A stretch of DNA of 9,214 nucleotides from JBFKMV01 sp041629655 (GTDB taxonomy: Bacteria; Acidobacteriota; Polarisedimenticolia; Polarisedimenticolales; Polarisedimenticolaceae), in assembly GCA_041629655.1 (NCBI GenBank), contig JBFKMV010000194.1, forward strand, positions 1-9,214. The letters are read 5' to 3'. The position numbers were made by a program, and so were the translations under genes. The notes beneath the pieces were generated by a model. That model was not told where the DNA came from. It saw only the letters and a list, made by a program, of their open reading frames with translations, and made no database searches. Shown piece after piece: positions 5,783-9,214 of the stretch (positions within the stretch are counted from its first letter, which is position 1; each line of letters starts with the position of its first letter).

Positions 5783-8292
5783 TGCCGAAAGAGCCCGCGC
5801 GCGCGCGCGTGGCGGCCTGGCTCGTGCTGCCGCTGGTCGTGCTCGTCGTGGGGCTGACGGTGTGGGGCGCGGGGACCTGGCTGCCCGGGACGCCGTTCCT
5901 GTCCGGCGGCGCCGGAGCGGAGTGGATCCTCTACCGGCACGTTCCGCGGGCCGGGGTGCGTCCGGCCGCGCCGCTGGTGACCACGTTCCGCAAGCAGTTC
6001 GCGCTGGACGGCGTGGAGGGCGCCGTGCGGCTCGAAGTCCGGGCGTTCCGCGACTGCCGGGTGCGGGTCAACGACCGCCCGGTGGCGCTCGGGCCCGTGG
6101 CCACGTGGAAGCGGACGCGCGTCGCCAGTGACCTCGCCGGAGCGCTGCGCGTGGGCGCGAACCGCATCGAGGTCGAGGTGCTCAACGACCGCGGACCGCC
6201 CGCGCTGTGGCTGCTGCTGGGCACGCCGCGGCACGTCGTGGGAAGCGACGCGACCTGGGAGGCGAGCCTGGCCGGTGCGGCCTGGCAGCCCGCACGGCCG
6301 GCGGCCGAGCCGCTCGACGCGGCCGCGCTCGACCCCGCGCTGCGCGAGATCCGTCCCATCGACGGACTGCGACGACGCGCGGGGCGGATCGTGCTGATCG
6401 CGCTGGCGGTCGTCGTCGGGCTGGCCGCCGCCGCGGTGCTGCGGAGACGTATCGCGCGGGGTCCCGCCGGTGGCGTGCTGCCCGTCGCCGAGGGCCTGTT
6501 CGCCGCCGCGCTGGCGCTGGCCTGGGCCGTGCTGTTCTGGAACAACGCTCCCTCGCTGTGGTACGCCGACGGCTTCGACGCCGAGACCCATCTGGAGTAC
6601 GTGCAGTTCGTGCTCGATCAGCGCGCACTGCCCCGCGCCGATCAGGGCTGGTCGATGTTCCAGCCGCCGCTGTTCTACCTCTCGGGAAGCGCGCTCTTGG
6701 TGCTGTCCGGGATCTCTTCGGCGCTCGACCCCGTGGGCGTGCGGCTGTTGCGCCTGACGTCGTTCGCGGCCGGACTGGCCCATCTGCTGCTGCTGTGGGC
6801 CGGGCTGCGGCTGGTGTTCCCCGAGCATCCGCGGCGCCGCTGGCTCGGGCTGGGCGTCGCCGCGTTCCTGCCGATGCACCTGTACCTGTTCCAGTCGATC
6901 AGCAACGAGCCGCTGGCTGCCGCATCGACCACCGGCTCGTTGGTCCTCGGACTCTACGTGCTGCGGCCGCGCGAGGCGCCTCCGGCCGCGCTGCACGCGG
7001 CGCTGGGGTTGGCGCTGGGAGCCGCGATGCTGGCCCGGTTCTCGGCGTTCCTCGTGGTGGTGGTGCTGCTCGGGGCGCTCGCGGCGCGCAGGCTGGTGGC
7101 GCGGGACGGGCCCGGCGCCTGGTGGCGCAGCCTCGGCGTGACCGCGGGCGTCTGTGGCCTGACCTGCGGCTGGCACTACGCCGCGGTGTGGTCGCGCTTC
7201 GGCCACCCGTTCGTCGGCAACTGGGACCCGGCGGTGCTGCCGCCGTGGTGGCAGGACCCGGGCTTCGTGACCCCGGCCTTCTTCACGCGCTTCGGGCAGG
7301 CTTTCGCGCTGCCGCTCTACTCCGGGCTGGGCAGCTATCTCGACGGCATGTACGCGACGCTGTGGGGCGACGGGCTGCTCTCGGGGCGGACGCAGCTCGA
7401 CTACGCACCGCCGTGGGACCTCGAGCTGATGGCGGCGGGCTACCTGCTGGCGCTCGTCCCGATGCTCGGCGTGCTGGTCGGCCTGGTCGCCGTGGCGCGC
7501 CGCCAGGCCGCGCGGCCCGAGACGACGTGGCTGGTGCTCGCCGGCGTGGCGGCCGTGACGGTCACGGCGGTCGTCGTGTGGCCGGTCAAGGTGCCGCTCT
7601 ACTCGGTGATCAAGGCATTCTTCGCGATGCCGGCGGTGCTGCCGCTGATCGCGCTGGCGGCGGTGGGACTGGACCTGCTCGCGGGAAGCACGGCCTGGCG
7701 GCGCGCGCTGCTGCTGCTGGCGCTGGCGACGTGGGCGCTGGCGGGCTACTCGGCGTTCTGGATCCCGCGCGGCGCGCCGCGGGTCGAGGCCCGGCTGGGC
7801 TGGTTCGAGGCCGCGTTCGGCGACCCCGTATCGGCCGAGCGGCGGATCACCTCGGCACTGGGACGCGAGCCGGAAAACCGGGTGGCGCGCATGGCGCGGG
7901 CCGAGCTGAAGCGGCGCCTGGGCGACCTGGACGGGGCGATCGAGGAGCTGCGCCGCCTGGCCGCGGAGCGGCCCGAGGAGTTCACGGCCCGGCTCGGGCT
8001 GGCCCGGCTGCTCGAGGCCGGGGGGCGGCCGGACGAGGCGTTGCGGGAGTACCGTCGCGCCGCCGCCCGGAGGGCCGGGTCGGCCGCCGCCCAGGCCGGG
8101 GCGGGGCGGCTGCTGCTGGCCCGCGGCGCAGCGGGTGAGGCGATCACGCACCTCCGGCGCGCGCTGGCCGCTGCACCCGAGGACCCGGCCCTGCACGCGG
8201 ACCTGGCGCGGGCGCTGCGCGAGACGGGGGACGACGCGGGGGCCGCGCGACACGAGAGCTGGGCCGACTCGCTCGGCGGCGCGGCGGAGTGA
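5782..8292 (+). CDS. GT39-like GT-C glycosyltransferase with N-terminal jelly-roll-like and C-terminal TPR domains
   Basis: This 836-residue, three-part protein has a membrane helix at about 11-30 followed by a beta-rich region (about 66-146). That region's pattern, with FRKQFAL (69-75) and VRAFRDCRVRVNDRPV (86-101), resembles galactose-binding/jelly-roll domains such as the N-terminal domains of rhamnosidases. A second helix (202-220) ends in RRR. The ArnT/PMT-like GT-C core follows: helix 236-254, a first loop with ADGFDAETHLEY (262-273) carrying acidic residues where GT-C enzymes have their catalytic Asp, then FQPPLFYL (293-300), equivalent to the H-P-P-L-x-Y of GT39. About ten more helices run to about 660. 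Residues 697-830 form about four TPR units. The positive-inside rule puts the jelly-roll, the first core loop and the TPR domain all in the periplasm. It probably glycosylates a surface target from a polyprenyl-linked donor; the extra domains may hold the acceptor or a partner. It is the last operon gene. Confidence 0.85.
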   Translation: MPKEPARARVAAWLVLPLVVLVVGLTVWGAGTWLPGTPFLSGGAGAEWILYRHVPRAGVRPAAPLVTTFRKQFALDGVEGAVRLEVRAFRDCRVRVNDRPVALGPVATWKRTRVASDLAGALRVGANRIEVEVLNDRGPPALWLLLGTPRHVVGSDATWEASLAGAAWQPARPAAEPLDAAALDPALREIRPIDGLRRRAGRIVLIALAVVVGLAAAAVLRRRIARGPAGGVLPVAEGLFAAALALAWAVLFWNNAPSLWYADGFDAETHLEYVQFVLDQRALPRADQGWSMFQPPLFYLSGSALLVLSGISSALDPVGVRLLRLTSFAAGLAHLLLLWAGLRLVFPEHPRRRWLGLGVAAFLPMHLYLFQSISNEPLAAASTTGSLVLGLYVLRPREAPPAALHAALGLALGAAMLARFSAFLVVVVLLGALAARRLVARDGPGAWWRSLGVTAGVCGLTCGWHYAAVWSRFGHPFVGNWDPAVLPPWWQDPGFVTPAFFTRFGQAFALPLYSGLGSYLDGMYATLWGDGLLSGRTQLDYAPPWDLELMAAGYLLALVPMLGVLVGLVAVARRQAARPETTWLVLAGVAAVTVTAVVVWPVKVPLYSVIKAFFAMPAVLPLIALAAVGLDLLAGSTAWRRALLLLALATWALAGYSAFWIPRGAPRVEARLGWFEAAFGDPVSAERRITSALGREPENRVARMARAELKRRLGDLDGAIEELRRLAAERPEEFTARLGLARLLEAGGRPDEALREYRRAAARRAGSAAAQAGAGRLLLARGAAGEAITHLRRALAAAPEDPALHADLARALRETGDDAGAARHESWADSLGGAAE
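5796..5809 (+). repeat. (CG)7 dinucleotide tract
   Basis: Seven CG units cover codons 5-10 (P-A-R-A-R-V) of the GT-C/TPR gene. Loss or gain of one unit would shift the frame immediately after the start. Seven units is short for phase variation, and GC-rich coding favours such runs, so a regulatory role is only a possibility. Confidence 0.5.
7870..8271 (+). repeat. Four tandem TPR units at the C-terminus of the GT-C protein
   Basis: Residues about 697-731, 732-766, 767-800 and 801-830 each have the helix-turn-helix TPR pattern: small residue/Leu near position 8, G/A near position 15 in phrases such as GDLDGAI, GRPDEAL, GAAGEAI and GDDAGAA, and Pro near the unit end in two of them. They lie after the last membrane helix (about 641-660). 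The preceding WRR favours a cytoplasmic entry to that helix, so the repeats would face the periplasm and could bind a protein partner or the acceptor. Confidence 0.75.
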
Positions 8293-8769
8293 CTACACCG
8301 GCTCGTCCGCGACCTTGCGGAACTTCAGCGGGCCGCCGGGAGGGTCCTTGGTCACGCCGTTCTCCTCGACCTGGTACGACCACAGCTCCTGGCCGCCGGG
8401 CTGCAGCTCGAGCCGGTCGAGGTAGCTGACGGGCTGCGTGGTGTCGTCCACGGGGTGGCCCGTCACCTCCACGAACAGGTGTTCCGACTCCGGACGGGTG
8501 AAGGCGCGGAAGGTCCAGCCGTAGACCTTGCGATCGCCGACGAACTCCTCGCAGTTGCCCTGCTCGTCGCAGCGCACGGTCTGCACGCCGTCGATCTTGC
8601 TCCACCAGACCTGGTAGCCGTCGTCGACTGCCCGCAGCGACAGCATCGACACGCCGCTGGGCAGCATGCGCTCCCAGGTGCCCTCGAACCCGGTGTCGGA
8701 CAGGCCACCGTCGCAGGCGGCCAGCGCCACCGCGAGCACGACGACGAAACAACCCGTGATGATCCGCAC
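8293..8769 (-). CDS. Small lipoprotein of unknown function
   Basis: The protein has 158 residues. Basic Arg2 is followed by a hydrophobic stretch and the lipobox LAAC, with Cys19 as the predicted lipidated residue (type II signal peptide); Asp20 at +2 would, in enterobacteria, favour retention in the inner membrane. The mature part of about 140 residues looks beta-rich. It opens with FEGTWERM (28-35), a G-T-W pattern also seen at the start of lipocalin-like and other small beta-barrel proteins, and holds a C-x5-C pair (Cys67, Cys73) that could form a disulfide in the periplasm. I do not recognise a family. The start is GTG (8767-8769) with a strong GGGAGGAG upstream. Stop TAG (8293-8295) abuts the stop of the convergent GT-C/TPR gene with no base between, so it belongs to a separate transcript. 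Whether it works with the glycosylation genes is not known. Confidence 0.85.
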   Translation of the reverse strand: MRIITGCFVVVLAVALAACDGGLSDTGFEGTWERMLPSGVSMLSLRAVDDGYQVWWSKIDGVQTVRCDEQGNCEEFVGDRKVYGWTFRAFTRPESEHLFVEVTGHPVDDTTQPVSYLDRLELQPGGQELWSYQVEENGVTKDPPGGPLKFRKVADEPV

Positions 8770-8773
8770 GAAA

Positions 8774-8781
8774 CTCCTCCC
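8774..8781 (-). promoter_or_regulatory. Shine-Dalgarno GGGAGGAG for the lipoprotein gene
   Basis: On the minus strand GGGAGGAG (8781 down to 8774) ends 4 bases before GTG 8769; its GGAGG core is 6 bases away. This is the strongest ribosome site in the window and fixes the GTG start, which also gives a complete lipoprotein signal. Confidence 0.7.
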
Positions 8782-8787
8782 GCCCGT

Positions 8788-8796
8788 ACCCTAGCA
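8788..8796 (-). promoter_or_regulatory. Possible extended -10 element (TGCTAGGGT) for the lipoprotein
   Basis: The minus strand reads TGC-TAGGGT, matching TGn plus three of six bases of TATAAT. No -35-like hexamer is seen at the proper distance. The transcription start would fall near 8781, giving a leader of about 12 bases. It is weak and is listed because the gene must have its own promoter and this short spacer is the obvious place. Confidence 0.22.
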
Positions 8797-8809
8797 CGCC
8801 CCCGGGGCG
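8797..8809. other. Palindrome CGCCCC-C-GGGGCG in the divergent spacer
   Basis: A 13-base inverted repeat with a single central base lies between the divergent lipoprotein and GT-C genes (spacer 8770-8851). It could be an operator serving both promoters. The loop is too short for an RNA hairpin using all the pairs, and GC-rich spacers often contain such symmetry. Confidence 0.2.
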
Positions 8810-8851
8810 CAGGTGCCCGGCCGACGCTTCCTGTGCCATGATGGCCGGCCG

Positions 8852-9214
8852 ATGACCGGAAGCAGCGCCAGCACAGCGCGGGGCGGCAGCATCGCGGTGG
8901 CGGTGATCGCGGTCGCGACGCTGGCCGCCGCCGCCGTCCTGTTCGTCCAGAACGCCGCGCTCCGTCCGCTGCCGTGGCTCAACCACGACGTCGCGTTTCT
9001 GACCTGGGCCGGCTTCGAGATCGACCAGGGGGCGCGGCTGTACGTGGACTTCCACGAGGTCAACCCGCCCGCGGCGACGTTCCTGCTCGCGACGTTGTTC
9101 CGCTCCGCGGCGCTCGCGGGGGTCTCGGAGATCGCCGTGATCCACCTGTTCGTGCTGCTGCTGGGCGCCGCGGGTCTCGCGGCGCTGTGGGTGGCCACCG
9201 CAGGGCGGGCGGGC
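8852..9214 (+). CDS. GT-C (GT39/PMT-like) membrane glycosyltransferase, N-terminal part (3' end outside window)
   Basis: An open frame of 121 codons runs from ATG 8852 to the window end without a stop. After a short polar start comes a membrane helix (about 13-33), then a periplasmic loop with PWLNHDVAFLTWAGF (41-55), whose Asp46 sits where GT-C enzymes carry the catalytic acidic residue. Next are ARLYVDFHEVNPPAATFL (61-78), close to the lY-x-D-x-x-E-x-x-P-P pattern of bacterial GT39-like enzymes, and a further helix at about 93-115. It should use a polyprenyl-linked sugar on the periplasmic side. No good Shine-Dalgarno precedes the ATG; an in-phase ATGA overlap with a five-codon mini-ORF starting at 8838 is present. 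It diverges from the lipoprotein gene, so it needs a promoter in the 82-base spacer or is leaderless-like. The family call rests on an N-terminal fragment. Confidence 0.78.
   Translation, partial: MTGSSASTARGGSIAVAVIAVATLAAAAVLFVQNAALRPLPWLNHDVAFLTWAGFEIDQGARLYVDFHEVNPPAATFLLATLFRSAALAGVSEIAVIHLFVLLLGAAGLAALWVATAGRAG

Noticed and set aside
5593..8253. Long minus-strand open frame (886 codons) opposite the GT-C/TPR gene
   Set aside because: It lies antisense to two genes with clear family motifs. Its composition is dominated by Arg, Gln, His, Pro and Gly with no recognisable domain, as expected for a shadow frame in GC-rich DNA where stops are rare.
8770..8851. A -35/-10 pair for the forward GT-C gene in the divergent spacer
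   Set aside because: I found no hexamers resembling TTGACA and TATAAT on the + strand at workable spacing.
8144..9145. Minus-strand open frame of 333 codons overlapping the lipoprotein in another frame
   Set aside because: The lipoprotein frame has a lipobox and a strong ribosome site; this one has neither and also runs antisense to the GT-C gene at 8852.
1..9214. tRNA, rRNA, CRISPR, insertion sequence or integrase traces
   Set aside because: The window is filled by metabolic and glycosyltransferase genes; no repeat-spacer pattern, transposase motif or tRNA-like fold was seen by eye.

Overview
The window is very GC-rich bacterial DNA (about 70% by eye) and almost fully coding. Genes overlap by 1-4 bases, GTG starts are common and stops are mostly TGA. 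A lipobox lipoprotein, polyprenyl-phosphate-type glycosyltransferases and an E. coli-like sigma70 promoter point to a high-GC bacterium that uses a housekeeping-type sigma factor. A diderm lineage is plausible, but I cannot name a taxon from the sequence.

Layout. Positions 1-561 hold the 3' end of a soluble family 2 glycosyltransferase (GT2). Its last codons contain a consensus TTGACA...TATAAT promoter whose -10 box includes the gene's own stop codon. Downstream is a tight six-gene run on the + strand (629-8292): a membrane-anchored GT2 of the GtrB/ArnC/DPM1 type, an extended SDR sugar-nucleotide epimerase/dehydratase, a DegT/DnrJ/EryC1-type PLP sugar aminotransferase, a class I SAM methyltransferase, a multi-spanning GT-C protein resembling Gpi18-like mannosyltransferases, and an 836-residue GT-C protein that carries a periplasmic jelly-roll-like domain at its N-terminus and TPR repeats at its C-terminus. 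Junctions are GTGA, ATGA, a 21-base gap with a good Shine-Dalgarno, GTGA and TGATG, so one transcript is likely.

Converging on this operon, with abutting stop codons, is a small orphan lipoprotein on the minus strand (8293-8769). Divergent from it, across 82 bases, begins another GT-C membrane glycosyltransferase (8852 to the window end, truncated).

How the genes may work together (inference): the SDR and the aminotransferase would make or modify a nucleotide-activated amino sugar. The membrane GT2 would move a sugar to a polyprenyl phosphate carrier. One or both GT-C enzymes would use such lipid-linked donors on the periplasmic face to decorate a cell-surface glycan, lipid or protein. The methyltransferase may methylate the sugar or glycan. 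The logic resembles the arn (lipid A aminoarabinose) pathway, but gene content and order differ. The most unusual points are the jelly-roll/GT-C/TPR fusion, the Asn in place of the catalytic Tyr in the SDR, and the exact-consensus promoter embedded in a stop codon. No RNA genes, insertion sequences, CRISPR arrays or attachment sites were seen, and no gene-free stretch exceeds about 100 bases.
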